From NCBI GenBank assembly GCA_964599035.1, contig CAZREP010000002.1:1-64000 (forward strand): 64,000 bases of DNA, in the 5' to 3' direction. Position numbers and translations under genes: made by a program. This document shows, piece after piece, positions 15,915-24,784 of this stretch. Each line of letters opens with the position of its first letter. Position 1 is the first letter of the stretch. The DNA is from Agriterribacter sp964599035 (GTDB lineage Bacteria > Bacteroidota > Bacteroidia > Chitinophagales > Chitinophagaceae). A model generated the notes under the pieces. The model saw only the letters and a list, made by a program, of their open reading frames with translations. It was not told the origin of the DNA and ran no database searches.

Positions 15915-18494
15915 ATGCCAAGTTCATCTTCCGCAGCGTTAACACAGTTCCAGAACCTCGTAGGACGCAAGTTCCAGATCTATAACAGCCTCTTTACGTC
16001 TTTGCCCTTTCACCGGATCGAAAAAACCGGTATCCTGCTTTCGCTGTTGCTCAGCTACTGTGAGGAAGGATATGACAATGCGCAAAGCCCATTGCAGATC
16101 ATTGATGATTTTCTCAGTAAGCATACCTCTTACGCCAAAGAAGAAGAGAAGCTGGATCTGCTGTTCCGGTTTGTGCAGTATGTAGAAAGACAGGTGGTAT
16201 TGTTTGATGCACTGGAGGATGCCGCTTTTACCATTGTGAATGACATGAATGGTCCGGGTACGCTCAAAGGGCTGCAGTCGGAAGTGGCGCAATTCGATAA
16301 TGAGAGCCGGCTTAAGAAAAAGCTGGAAGACTTCAGCATCAGGCTGGTGCTTACCGCTCACCCCACCCAGTTTTACCCGGGTGCGGTGCTGGGCATTATA
16401 CATGATCTGACGCGGGCTATTGCAGAGAACAATATCAACCAGATCAATATGTACCTGCAGCAATTAGGGAAAACTCCTTTTTTAAAGCAGCAAAAGCCTA
16501 CTCCTTATGATGAAGCAGTAAGTTTAATGTGGTATCTCGAGAATGTTTTTTACCAGGCTGCCGGCAGGATCATTTCGTTCATGAAAACGAACCTGCCTGA
16601 GGTGGTATCTGCAGATAATCCCGTGATCCGTATGGGATTTTGGCCCGGCGGAGACAGGGATGGTAATCCATACGTTAGAACAGACACCACACTGAAGGTG
16701 GCAGGAGCATTGCGCGAAAGCATCATGAAATTATATTACCTTGATGTGCGCCGCCTGAAAAGAAGGCTCACTTTCAAGGGGGTGGATATGCCGCTGCAGC
16801 AATTAGAGCTTAAGCTGTATAACAATCTTTTTGTGCCGGGGTATAAAAGCGATATCAGCAAAGCGGAAATTTTAGATACGCTTTTCCAGATCAAAGAAAC
16901 GCTTATTTACCAGCACAATGGCTTATTTCTCGACCTGATCGAATCGCTGATCAATAAGGTGGAAGTTTTCGGATTGCATTTTGCGTCGCTGGATATACGG
17001 CAGGACAGCTCGGTGCATGTCAGGGTAATTGAAGATATCGTTAAAAACACCAAAGCGCTGCCATCCGATTATTTGTCTTTGCCAGACAAAGATAAAATAC
17101 AGGCGCTGATAAAGATGAGCACTGTAGTGAACAGTGAAGACCTTACGGATGATATCCACAAGGACACCCTTAAAGTGATGGCTGCGATTAAGGACATTCA
17201 AACCAATAACGGGGTGGCAGGATGCGACCGTTATGTGATAAGCCATGCCTATAGTGCGCTCACTGTTATTGAAGTGTATGGATTGCTGTTGATGAGCGGC
17301 TGGCAGCCCGGCTCGGTGCTGGTAGATATTGTGCCGCTTTTTGAAACTATTGATGACCTTAATAATGCCGCCGGCATCATGAAAGAGCTGTATGAACTTC
17401 CCGCTTACCGTGAGCATCTGCGGCTGCGAAAGAATAAGCAAACCATCATGCTCGGCTTTTCCGACGGTACAAAGGACGGCGGTTACCTTATGGCCAACTG
17501 GAGCATATACAAAGCCAAGGAAGAGCTTACTTCCATATCAAGAGCTTACGACATTGATGTGATCTTCTTTGACGGTAGGGGAGGTCCTCCTGCAAGGGGC
17601 GGTGGAAAAACGCATAAGTTTTATGCTTCCCTCGGAAAAAATATTGCTAATGAACAGATCCAGTTAACGATCCAGGGGCAAACCGTGAGTTCTAATTTCG
17701 GCACCATCGAATCGGCCCAGTTCAATATTGAGCAGCTGATCAACGCAGGGATATCCAATGACCTGTTCGCTTCGCAGAAAGTTACCCTCCTGGATTCCGA
17801 AAAAGAGCTGATACAACAGTTGGCAGACAGAAGCTTTACTGCTTATATGGAGCTGAAGAACCATCCTAATTTCCTGGAGTATCTTGGCCATGCAAGCCCG
17901 TTGAGATTTTACGCAGCAACCAATATCGGCAGCCGCCCGGCAAAGAGGGGAGGTTCCGGTAAGCTGTCATTGGAAAGCCTGCGGGCTATCCCTTTTGTTG
18001 GCTCATGGAGCCAGCTAAAGCAAAATGTGACCGGGTATTATGGAGTAGGCACCGCATTTAAAAAAATGGATGAAGAAGGCCGGTGGGAAGAGCTGAAAAA
18101 GCTCTACGATAAATCTACTTTCATAAAAACGCTGATCGCCAATTGCGAAATGTCTATGAAGAAGAGCTTTTTCCCCATGACCGCATTCCTGTCGAGGCAC
18201 CCGGTATACGGGGAAATATGGAGTAAAATATATGAAGAATACGAGCTTACCAAACAGTATATATTTCGTCTTACCGGTAAAAATGAGCTGATGGCCGACT
18301 ACCCTGTGGAGCAGCTTTCCGTTCAGATGAGGGAGCGGATCGTGCTGCCGCTGGTAACCATTCAGCAGTATGCGATTACCAGGGTAAGAGAGATGGAAGA
18401 AGCATCATCTGAATCGCACTATAAGCAAACGCTCGAAAAGCTGGTGATGCGTTGCTCTTTCGGTATTATCAATGCCGGAAGGAATTCGGCGTAG
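15915..18494 (+). CDS. ppc: Phosphoenolpyruvate carboxylase
   Basis: 859 residues. Carboxylates PEP to oxaloacetate, refilling the TCA cycle and feeding the aspartate pathway encoded next door. Active-site motifs are present: VLTAHPTQFYPG with the catalytic His, GFWPGGDRDGNPYVRTDTT, MLGFSDGTKDGGYLMANWS and FFDGRGGPPARGGGKTHKF, as well as RPAKRGGSGKLSLESLRAIP. The C-terminus is GIINAGRNSA, where classical enzymes end in a motif close to GMRNTG; the Asn is kept. Transcribed divergently from thrA, so carbon supply and threonine synthesis genes share one control region. Confidence 0.96.
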   Translation: MPSSSSAALTQFQNLVGRKFQIYNSLFTSLPFHRIEKTGILLSLLLSYCEEGYDNAQSPLQIIDDFLSKHTSYAKEEEKLDLLFRFVQYVERQVVLFDALEDAAFTIVNDMNGPGTLKGLQSEVAQFDNESRLKKKLEDFSIRLVLTAHPTQFYPGAVLGIIHDLTRAIAENNINQINMYLQQLGKTPFLKQQKPTPYDEAVSLMWYLENVFYQAAGRIISFMKTNLPEVVSADNPVIRMGFWPGGDRDGNPYVRTDTTLKVAGALRESIMKLYYLDVRRLKRRLTFKGVDMPLQQLELKLYNNLFVPGYKSDISKAEILDTLFQIKETLIYQHNGLFLDLIESLINKVEVFGLHFASLDIRQDSSVHVRVIEDIVKNTKALPSDYLSLPDKDKIQALIKMSTVVNSEDLTDDIHKDTLKVMAAIKDIQTNNGVAGCDRYVISHAYSALTVIEVYGLLLMSGWQPGSVLVDIVPLFETIDDLNNAAGIMKELYELPAYREHLRLRKNKQTIMLGFSDGTKDGGYLMANWSIYKAKEELTSISRAYDIDVIFFDGRGGPPARGGGKTHKFYASLGKNIANEQIQLTIQGQTVSSNFGTIESAQFNIEQLINAGISNDLFASQKVTLLDSEKELIQQLADRSFTAYMELKNHPNFLEYLGHASPLRFYAATNIGSRPAKRGGSGKLSLESLRAIPFVGSWSQLKQNVTGYYGVGTAFKKMDEEGRWEELKKLYDKSTFIKTLIANCEMSMKKSFFPMTAFLSRHPVYGEIWSKIYEEYELTKQYIFRLTGKNELMADYPVEQLSVQMRERIVLPLVTIQQYAITRVREMEEASSESHYKQTLEKLVMRCSFGIINAGRNSA

Positions 18495-18575
18495 GGAGGA
18501 GGTGAAGGGTGGAAGGTATAGGGTAGAAAGGTTTGACCTGCTTTGAGATCGGCTGTCAGTAAGGAAGAAGTTATA

Positions 18576-18603
18576 AAAGCCATCCATAGAAATGGACGGC
18601 TTT
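18576..18603. terminator. Hairpin between convergent ppc and porin genes
   Basis: A 12-bp stem with one mismatch (18576-18587 with 18592-18603, loop AGAA). On the minus strand it is followed by TTTTAT, so it best fits the end of the porin transcript; it may serve ppc as well. Confidence 0.5.
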
Positions 18604-18659
18604 AACGATTGCTTGCCCTGTGAAAAAGTTTAGACTTTAATCCTCATGTTGCGAGTTCC

Positions 18660-18701
18660 CCTGAAACCTGCAACCTCCTCCCTGCAACCTGTAACTTGTT
18701 C
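18660..18701. repeat. Period-7 tandem repeat
   Basis: Heptamers CCTGAAA, CCTGCAA, CCTCCTC, CCTGCAA, CCTGTAA and CTTGTTC lie in the ppc-porin spacer. They are the complement of the unit type found at 2290. Confidence 0.65.
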
Positions 18702-18704
18702 GCC

Positions 18705-19781
18705 TCAAAAGCTGAAAATAGCGGCCAGCACAAAGGATTCCGTGATTTTAGTGCCGGTGCCCTTATGTTTTGTAAATATGGGATCTTCGGCACTGTCTAA
18801 CCGGAATTCGGGAATGATCGTGAAATGCTCAGCCGGCTTTATATTGAAAGAAAGCGTGGTTTGAAAAATGCCCGACCCGAAAAGCGGGTAAACGTCATCA
18901 AATTTATCGGTATAGGTGATCACACCCTTCTTATCGTTGAAATATTCGCCGCGCAGGGTTAATCCGAATTGCGCTGTAGGGTCGATGTTGAGGTAAAGCG
19001 CGGAGCCCCACCACGAACTGCTGCTTCCCCCGGCAGGGTTGTAGCATTTTATCGTTCCATCATAGCCCAGGCTGAACTTTTCCGAAAAAGTGGCGGTAGC
19101 GGTTAGCCCGAACTGGTTATTGGCGGCATTATCGAAGTCTTTTCCTCCCACATAATTCAGGAAAGCGCTGAATTGATCAAAGCTGGCGCTGAGTTGACCC
19201 AGGATGAATTTTTTAGCAAATCCTGCACTGATGTAATCATTGGGATTGGCTATACCCACCATTAAGCCAAAATGATCGGCCAGCCCGAAGTCCGCTTTAA
19301 TGCCGGTATGCGAAAAAGGTCCGTAAGAGAACATGTAGCTCATGCTGTAATTGCGGTTCAACTGCGGATCCAATACTTCATAACCCACGTGGGTTCCCCA
19401 TTTACCTGCAGTCAGTTTTATTTTAGCGGAAGGAGAGTAACTGACATATGCCTGTTTAATGGCGGCCATGGCGCCTGTTTCGGCGTAAGAGAACTCCTGT
19501 GCCCGGCTTCCCAGGCCGAGATCAATGGTTGCAGCTACTTTTCCGGCTGTATAATCTGCTTTAACGGAAGCCATGCCCAGCTCAAAAGAATTCTGCGTGT
19601 TGGTAAAGCTGGTAAAATTATTGGTGACCTGCTGGTCTTTCGCATTGGCAAAATTAAAACGATAATAGCCATCTACTGATCCGGAGAAGAGAAGTGTTTC
19701 TTTTTTGCCGGAAGAATCCTGTGAGGAGGCAGGTAAAAATGCAGCCATAAAAATGGCAGGCGTAAGAATTTTTCTTAACAT
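18705..19781 (-). CDS. Outer-membrane beta-barrel porin, ammonium-transporter linked
   Basis: 358 residues with a signal peptide (cleavage near LPASSQ, residue 20) and a repeating pattern of amphipathic strands with aromatic ends, closing in a C-terminal Phe (FVLAAIFSF), as outer-membrane barrels do. Segments such as GSVDGYYRFNFANAKD and GYEVLDPQLNRNYSMSYMFS resemble the OmpL/BBP2-type porins of Bacteroidota. The gene sits 111 bp downstream of the ammonium transporter on the same strand, a pairing seen in this phylum. This suggests the barrel admits ammonium or other small nitrogen compounds to the periplasm; that role is inference from position. Confidence 0.82.
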   Translation of the reverse strand: MLRKILTPAIFMAAFLPASSQDSSGKKETLLFSGSVDGYYRFNFANAKDQQVTNNFTSFTNTQNSFELGMASVKADYTAGKVAATIDLGLGSRAQEFSYAETGAMAAIKQAYVSYSPSAKIKLTAGKWGTHVGYEVLDPQLNRNYSMSYMFSYGPFSHTGIKADFGLADHFGLMVGIANPNDYISAGFAKKFILGQLSASFDQFSAFLNYVGGKDFDNAANNQFGLTATATFSEKFSLGYDGTIKCYNPAGGSSSSWWGSALYLNIDPTAQFGLTLRGEYFNDKKGVITYTDKFDDVYPLFGSGIFQTTLSFNIKPAEHFTIIPEFRLDSAEDPIFTKHKGTGTKITESFVLAAIFSF

Positions 19782-19806
19782 TGCAGTTGATTTTAAGTGT
19801 TAAAAT

Positions 19807-19860
19807 GAAAGGGTACTGTTTTAAACCTGGTCAGAGGTTTTCTTAAAACCGTACCTTTTC
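19807..19860 (-). terminator. Long hairpin between amt and the porin gene
   Basis: Arms 19807-19824 and 19843-19860 pair over 18 bases with two mismatches. The following minus-strand sequence (CATTTTAAC) is only weakly T-rich. It could end or attenuate amt transcription ahead of the porin gene, or stabilise the upstream message. Confidence 0.5.
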
Positions 19861-19892
19861 TTTTTTGTAGATATCCCGTTTTGTTACCCGCT

Positions 19893-21281
19893 CTAATCTA
19901 TCACTTCTTCCTCGTGTATGCTTCCGTTATTCGTTACCAGCAAGGTTCCCTGCAGGTATTTTTCATTATGCTGGGTGGCATCCAGTCCGATCTCCTCTTC
20001 TTCTGCAGTTACGCGAAGCGGTAAAATAAAGTTGATAAATTTGAAAATGACGTAGGATACGATAAAGCTGTATCCTGCAGCGATGACCATGGCTTTCAGC
20101 TGGGTAAAGAAAAACGCACTGTTGCCATAGAACCATCCGTCGCTCCCACCGGCATTCACCGCTTTGGTGGCAAATATCCCGGTCATGAGCATACCTGCCA
20201 TACCGCCTATCCCATGGCAGGGGAAAACATCCAGTGTATCATCGAGCGAAGATTTCTGCTTGTAGTATACGGCAATATTGGAGATAATAGCGGCAACAAG
20301 ACCGATGAAGATGCTCTGTGGGACAGCTACAAAACCCGCTGCAGGTGTAATGGCTACCAATCCTACCACGGCTCCTATGCAGAAGCCTACAACAGAGGGC
20401 TTTTTGCCCCTGAGCACGTCAAAGAACATCCATCCCAAACCGCCCGCTGCAGCGGCAGTGTTGGTGGTGGCAAATGCCGAAACAGCAAGCGGATTTGCGC
20501 CCAAAGCAGAGCCTGCATTGAACCCAAACCAGCCAAACCACAGCAGGCCTGTGCCTATTAAGACATAGGGGATGTTGGCGGGAGGGATCTCCCTGTGCTC
20601 CATGTGTGCTTTTCTGCGTTTTAATACCAGGGCACCGGCCAGGGCTGCGCAACCTGCAGAGATATGCACTACCGTTCCGCCTGCAAAATCGAGGGCGCCC
20701 ATTTTAAATAAAAACCCTTCAGGGTGCCAGCTCCAGTGCGCCAGAGGGGCATACACCAGCAGGCTGAACAGGGCAATAAAAAGAATATAGGAGGTAAACC
20801 GTATCCTTTCCGCCACGGCGCCCACTACCAGGCCGGGTGTTATAATAGCAAACATAAGCTGGAATACCGAAAACAGGGTTTTGGGAATGGTGGGTGCGCC
20901 TACCCATGGTTCTCCGGAGTTTACATCCCTGAAAAAAAGATGGGTGGCAGGGTTGCCGATAAACCCTCCTATATCTTCACCGAAGCAAAGGCTGTATCCT
21001 ACAAATATCCATAGCACGCTTACGACGCCGGCAGCCACTACACTTTTGATCATGGTGGAGATCACATTTTTACGATGCACCATGCCACCGTAAAAAAAGG
21101 CAATCCCGGGGGTCATCAGAAACACGAGGGTAGCCGCTACAATAACCCATGCAATGTCTGCCGGACTGTAGACGTTACCGGTGTCTGCAAAATCGGTAAC
21201 AGGACGAACGAAAATAGCAGCCAGTGCTATGGCTGCCAGTACTACAAAAGGAGCAATTTGTTTTAGCGTTCTTTTAGCCAT
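19893..21281 (-). CDS. amt: Ammonium transporter (Amt/MEP/Rh family)
   Basis: 462 residues, eleven or more membrane helices. Conducts ammonium or ammonia across the inner membrane. Family segments: FLMTPGIAFFYGGMVHRKN near the N-terminus, DFAGGTVVHISAGCAALAGA with the pore region, and FPCHGIGGMAGMLMTGIFAT with the conserved His-Gly. The first helix before residue 30 may be a signal-like extra segment. The cytoplasmic tail ends in an acidic stretch (TAEEEEIGLDATQHNEKYLQ). There is no adjacent glnK, although Amt proteins are usually regulated by a PII protein. The upstream region is extremely AT-rich. Confidence 0.95.
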   Translation of the reverse strand: MAKRTLKQIAPFVVLAAIALAAIFVRPVTDFADTGNVYSPADIAWVIVAATLVFLMTPGIAFFYGGMVHRKNVISTMIKSVVAAGVVSVLWIFVGYSLCFGEDIGGFIGNPATHLFFRDVNSGEPWVGAPTIPKTLFSVFQLMFAIITPGLVVGAVAERIRFTSYILFIALFSLLVYAPLAHWSWHPEGFLFKMGALDFAGGTVVHISAGCAALAGALVLKRRKAHMEHREIPPANIPYVLIGTGLLWFGWFGFNAGSALGANPLAVSAFATTNTAAAAGGLGWMFFDVLRGKKPSVVGFCIGAVVGLVAITPAAGFVAVPQSIFIGLVAAIISNIAVYYKQKSSLDDTLDVFPCHGIGGMAGMLMTGIFATKAVNAGGSDGWFYGNSAFFFTQLKAMVIAAGYSFIVSYVIFKFINFILPLRVTAEEEEIGLDATQHNEKYLQGTLLVTNNGSIHEEEVID

Positions 21282-21564
21282 CGGGAAAAATTTTGAATTA
21301 AAAATAATATATATTTGTATTATTAATTCAAAAATATTAATAAAATGAATATAATTTAAAAATATAATTACATATTATTATTAATAATATAAAATAAAAT
21401 ATTAGTATTTTAGTTTCTAAAGTCACTAAATTTTAAATTATTAATTATTTATTAATATTATACATATAATTATAAATTTAATTAAGATTATTAATTGTCC
21501 TTCCTGAATTTATTTATTAATACATTACTAAATTATATATAATTATAATTTTATAATATTAAAA
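21282..21564. other. Extremely AT-rich spacer upstream of amt
   Basis: About 280 bp, under roughly 10 percent G+C by eye, against mid-forties for the surrounding genes. It contains many short TTAAT/ATTAA palindromes but no gene. It must include the amt promoter; a TAnnTTTG match lies at 21329-21336. Confidence 0.7.
21329..21336 (-). promoter_or_regulatory. Possible -7 element (TATTTTTG) for amt
   Basis: A TAnnTTTG match on the minus strand, 48 bp upstream of amt. In such AT-rich sequence a chance match is likely. Confidence 0.3.
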
Positions 21565-21588
21565 AAAGCCAGGCTTTTACCTGGCTTT
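21565..21588 (-). terminator. Rho-independent terminator
   Basis: Perfect 9-bp stem AAAGCCAGG/CCTGGCTTT with a 6-base loop, followed on the minus strand by a T run. It lies 30 bp past the stop of the S74-domain gene. Confidence 0.85.
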
Positions 21589-21617
21589 GATTTTAAAAGG
21601 ACATCCTTTCGATGTTT

Positions 21618-22064
21618 CTATCTGCTCACGGATGCCATTTGTTTTTGTAGCGCTGCTATTTCGGTTCTGAATTTTTCTATTTCAACCTGTTGTTCCTTTA
21701 TTGAGGCTACCAGTACCGGTATCAGGCTTGTTTCGTCAATGGTTTTAACGGTCGCATTCCGGTGAACATTTTTCCCGTACCTGTATGATATTGATCTTTC
21801 TGATACAAGGTGAGGAAAAACAGCTCCTACCTCTTCGGCAATAAAACCAAATTGTTGCCCTCCTTTGAGCTTAAGGTGCTTAAAGGAAGCGGTGTTGTAT
21901 TCAAATTGTTTGGGTTCAAGTTGTGTGATCTTTTGCAGAGGTTGATCAATGGCTGTAATATTCTTTTTAATGGAATGATCGGATATGTCCTGGGAATGGA
22001 TCGCTGTTGTGATGATAAGGAGGAACAACACCATACCTGCTGTTCTTAAATTATAGTTGCACAT
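21618..22064 (-). CDS. Secreted S74 (intramolecular chaperone) domain protein
   Basis: 148 residues: a signal peptide (about 1-24, ending AIHSQ) and then directly a Peptidase_S74 domain. Visible family features are SDHSIKKNITAI (cleavage-site motif), LKGGQQFGFIAEEVGAVFPHLV, the segment DETSLIPVLVASIKEQQVEIE and a C-terminal coiled coil. In phage tail spikes and some bacterial surface proteins this domain trimerises the protein it follows and then cuts itself off. Here there is almost no passenger sequence in front of it. The start MCNYNLRTAG at 22064 gives a proper signal peptide; the frame extends to 22112. It has its own terminator. Confidence 0.8.
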   Translation of the reverse strand: MCNYNLRTAGMVLFLLIITTAIHSQDISDHSIKKNITAIDQPLQKITQLEPKQFEYNTASFKHLKLKGGQQFGFIAEEVGAVFPHLVSERSISYRYGKNVHRNATVKTIDETSLIPVLVASIKEQQVEIEKFRTEIAALQKQMASVSR

Positions 22065-22133
22065 TGTTATTATAATTTGGGTGATAAGTGGTATAACCAC
22101 CGGAATAACCATTCAGGGTGGTTACACGTGGTA

Positions 22134-22475
22134 TTACGGAAAATGCTGAATGAATGATAATAGGTTGGGAGGGGGAGTGGTAACAGGAAAGAAATGCGTT
22201 GGTCTGTAGAAGGTTGGGCGTTTACTGTTTTTTACAGCTGCAATAAGGATGATGGCAGTAACGGGAGCGTTTTTATGATCTGCCATAAATTCTTTTTCAT
22301 TATGCCCTTCGTGGCATTGTTTACCCTGGTTATTTGTTTCACTATCTGTAAGAAGTGCAGCCGGATATGTTTTTAGCGTATCGTAATAAAAGAGTTGGAA
22401 AAAGGGAGTACTTCCCTTAAGAACGAACAGGGTTACCAGCACCAGCGCTATAATATGTATGGAACGATAGGTCAA
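22134..22475 (-). CDS. Possible small membrane-anchored protein of unknown function
   Basis: An open frame with one N-terminal hydrophobic segment (IHIIALVLVTLFVL) followed by a polar part rich in His, Asn and Pro, ending in a Pro-rich tail. The layout resembles short exported proteins of unknown function in Bacteroidota. The ATG at 22493 precedes a promoter-like TACTTTTG, so the TTG at 22475, three bases after TTTGC, is offered as the start; the message would be leaderless. The assignment is uncertain: it could be a chance frame in the 470-bp gap between two divergent genes. Confidence 0.4.
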   Translation of the reverse strand: MTYRSIHIIALVLVTLFVLKGSTPFFQLFYYDTLKTYPAALLTDSETNNQGKQCHEGHNEKEFMADHKNAPVTAIILIAAVKNSKRPTFYRPTHFFPVTTPPPNLLSFIQHFP

Positions 22476-22479
22476 TATG

Positions 22480-22487
22480 CAAAAGTA
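22480..22487 (-). promoter_or_regulatory. -7 element (TACTTTTG)
   Basis: Minus-strand TAnnTTTG match placed exactly as at lipB and at 46750: TTTGC, three bases, start codon. Confidence 0.4.
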
Positions 22488-22537
22488 AATCATCTGTTTA
22501 TTTTTTTGTATCCTTTAGCTTTTCATACCGTACATTT

Positions 22538-23839
22538 ATGAACCTCTCAATGTTCCAGCTTTTGAGAAACAGGAATATTATACTGATCCTTTCCTGCATA
22601 GTGCCGGCTTTATGTATAAAAGCCCAGACCCCTCCTTATTACGGGCCACAGGTTATGAATGCAAAAACGGGTAACTGGTGGGGGGACGGGCTGATCCTGC
22701 TGGTAGCCGCAGCAGTGGTTTACTGGATCATCCGCTCGTTGCAGCGAAGGCTGAAGGAGGAAAGGATAATCAGCGCTTTTGCCACCTCTTTATACGGACA
22801 AAAAACGGTAGAGGATATTTTTTGGGATACCGCCAAAAACTGTGTTGAAAAGATCGGGTTTATTGATTGTGTGATTTATCAGTTGGATAGCACCGGGAAG
22901 ATTTTATTGCAAAAGGCCGCATTCGGGCCTAAAAATCCTTATCGCCGGGAGATTATTAACCGCATTGAGATACCCGTGGGTGAGGGAATTGTAGGGGCGG
23001 TTGCCAAAAGCGGCAGGGCAGAGATCATTTATAATACCGGCGCAGATCCCCGTTATATAGTGGATGATGAACGCAGGTTATCTGAGATAACGGTTCCGGT
23101 TTGGGTGGATGGAAAAGTTTTTGGAGTGATAGATTCTGAACATCCCAGGAAGCATTTTTATAAAAGATATCATCTGCGCATGCTGAAAAAAATTGCCGTC
23201 ATCTGCTCGGAGCGTATTTCCAAATACCTGACAGAAGAGAAGCTCCGCGGCAAAATTGCGCGCGACCTCCATGATGAAATCGGGTCTACCCTTACGGGTA
23301 TCAATATTCTCAGTAAGGTGGCTATGCAGGATGGGCTTGATGAGGCTACCATGAAGGACTATCTGCAAAAGATCAAGGATAATTCCGGTAATATTATGGA
23401 GCGTATGAGCGATATCATATGGGCCATTAACCCTGTTAATGACAGCTTTGATAAAATAATATTACGCATGAAAGAATTTACAGCGGAAATGCTGGAACCG
23501 GCCGGCATCAACTATTATTTTAATGAAGAAGGATTGCTTGACCACGCGCATCTTAACCTCGAACAACGGAAAGATATCTACCTTATCTTCAAAGAAGCAG
23601 TGAATAATGCTGTAAAGTACAGCAATGCCACAGAAGTAAATATTGTTTTGCGGGGAAAAGCCGACGGGCTGAAAATGATCATTATGGATAATGGCGATGG
23701 CTTTGATACCCATGTAGCATACCCGGGCAACGGAATAAAAAATATGCAGGAACGTGCAGCCGGCATGTCGGCTGCTTTAAAGGTTGATTCCATAAAAGAT
23801 ACGGGCACTACCATTACCCTGGAAGTGCCTATCACATGA
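22538..23839 (+). CDS. GAF-domain sensor histidine kinase (HisKA_3 type)
   Basis: 433 residues. A signal-like segment (about 12-29), a short extracytoplasmic part and a membrane helix (about 50-66) precede a GAF domain (about 75-225) and a NarX/DegS-type kinase. The phosphorylated His is His245 in ARDLHDEIGSTLTG. The ATPase domain has the N-box EAVNNAVKYSNA, the DNGDGFD motif and the G-rich PGNGIKNMQERA segment. It should sense a small molecule or membrane signal and phosphorylate the regulator encoded 90 bp downstream. The signal is not evident. Confidence 0.92.
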   Translation: MNLSMFQLLRNRNIILILSCIVPALCIKAQTPPYYGPQVMNAKTGNWWGDGLILLVAAAVVYWIIRSLQRRLKEERIISAFATSLYGQKTVEDIFWDTAKNCVEKIGFIDCVIYQLDSTGKILLQKAAFGPKNPYRREIINRIEIPVGEGIVGAVAKSGRAEIIYNTGADPRYIVDDERRLSEITVPVWVDGKVFGVIDSEHPRKHFYKRYHLRMLKKIAVICSERISKYLTEEKLRGKIARDLHDEIGSTLTGINILSKVAMQDGLDEATMKDYLQKIKDNSGNIMERMSDIIWAINPVNDSFDKIILRMKEFTAEMLEPAGINYYFNEEGLLDHAHLNLEQRKDIYLIFKEAVNNAVKYSNATEVNIVLRGKADGLKMIIMDNGDGFDTHVAYPGNGIKNMQERAAGMSAALKVDSIKDTGTTITLEVPIT

Positions 23840-23929
23840 TTAGGGTATGGGCAGCTACTGTAAAGATGAGTAAGTTGCACTGCCTCTGTAACAGACAATG
23901 CACATCAAAAGGGGACTCTAAGAAGTATT

Positions 23930-24565
23930 ATGCCTGTAAGTATTGTTATATATGAAGACAATGCCACACTTCGTGAAAGTCTGAGCCGCCTGCTTGAGCT
24001 GACAGGAGAATATACTGTTTTAGCCAGCTATCCCGACTGCTCGGAAGTGGAAAATGATATTAAGAATGAACAGCCGGATGTGATATTGATGGATATCGAT
24101 ATGCCCGGTATCAATGGCATTGAGGCTGTAAAAAAGATAAGAGCGATAAATACTGCCGTTCAGATCATCATGCTTACCGTTTTTGATGATAATACCCACG
24201 TGTTCGATGCTATGTATGCGGGTGCTAACGGCTATCTCTTAAAAAAATACGTTTCCGACAAGCTTGTTCATGCCATCCGGGAAGTGTTGGGAGGGGGCGC
24301 CCCTATGAGCCCTTCTATTGCCCGGATGATCATCTCCCGCATGCAGGATAATATAAAAGCTCCCGCCAAAGACTACCTCCTTACCACCAGGGAAAAAGAG
24401 ATCCTGCAGTTGCTGTCAAAAGGCAACAGCTTTAAACTGATCGCATCAGACCTGTTCATCAGTATTGATACCGTTCGTACCCATATCAAGCATATATATG
24501 ACAAGCTGCATGTTCGTTCGCAGGGCGAAGCAATAAGTAAAGCCATTAATGAGAAGCTGGTGTAG
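23930..24565 (+). CDS. NarL/LuxR-family response regulator
   Basis: 211 residues. Receiver domain with the acidic pair near residues 9-10 (YEDN), phosphoacceptor Asp55 in ILMDIDMPGING, and conserved Lys in LLKKYVSDK. The C-terminal LuxR-type helix-turn-helix (about 148-211) starts LTTREKEILQLLSKGNS and includes SIDTVRTHIKHIYDKLHV. It lies directly downstream of the GAF histidine kinase and is its obvious partner. The targets are unknown; the next gene downstream on the same strand (24785) is a candidate because of proximity only. Confidence 0.94.
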   Translation: MPVSIVIYEDNATLRESLSRLLELTGEYTVLASYPDCSEVENDIKNEQPDVILMDIDMPGINGIEAVKKIRAINTAVQIIMLTVFDDNTHVFDAMYAGANGYLLKKYVSDKLVHAIREVLGGGAPMSPSIARMIISRMQDNIKAPAKDYLLTTREKEILQLLSKGNSFKLIASDLFISIDTVRTHIKHIYDKLHVRSQGEAISKAINEKLV

Positions 24566-24614
24566 GAGGTCTGAGGTTTCAAGTTTCAGGTCTCAGGTTT
24601 CAGCTATCAATTCG
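24566..24614. repeat. Period-7 tandem repeat
   Basis: Heptamers GAGGTCT, GAGGTTT, CAAGTTT, CAGGTCT, CAGGTTT, CAGCTAT and CAATTCG begin at the response regulator's stop codon. Confidence 0.65.
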
Positions 24615-24784
24615 GTTGATCAGCTATTAGCCGCTCACTGCCGGCTGTTCACTAACGGTCAATCGAAACCATTTTGGCCATTATCACCATTGTACTATCT
24701 TTAATTTAACCTGCAGCTAACAATTTGCTATGCTAAATTGCAACTGTAAGCAGGCGCTATATTACATCTTTAACAAAAACCGGT

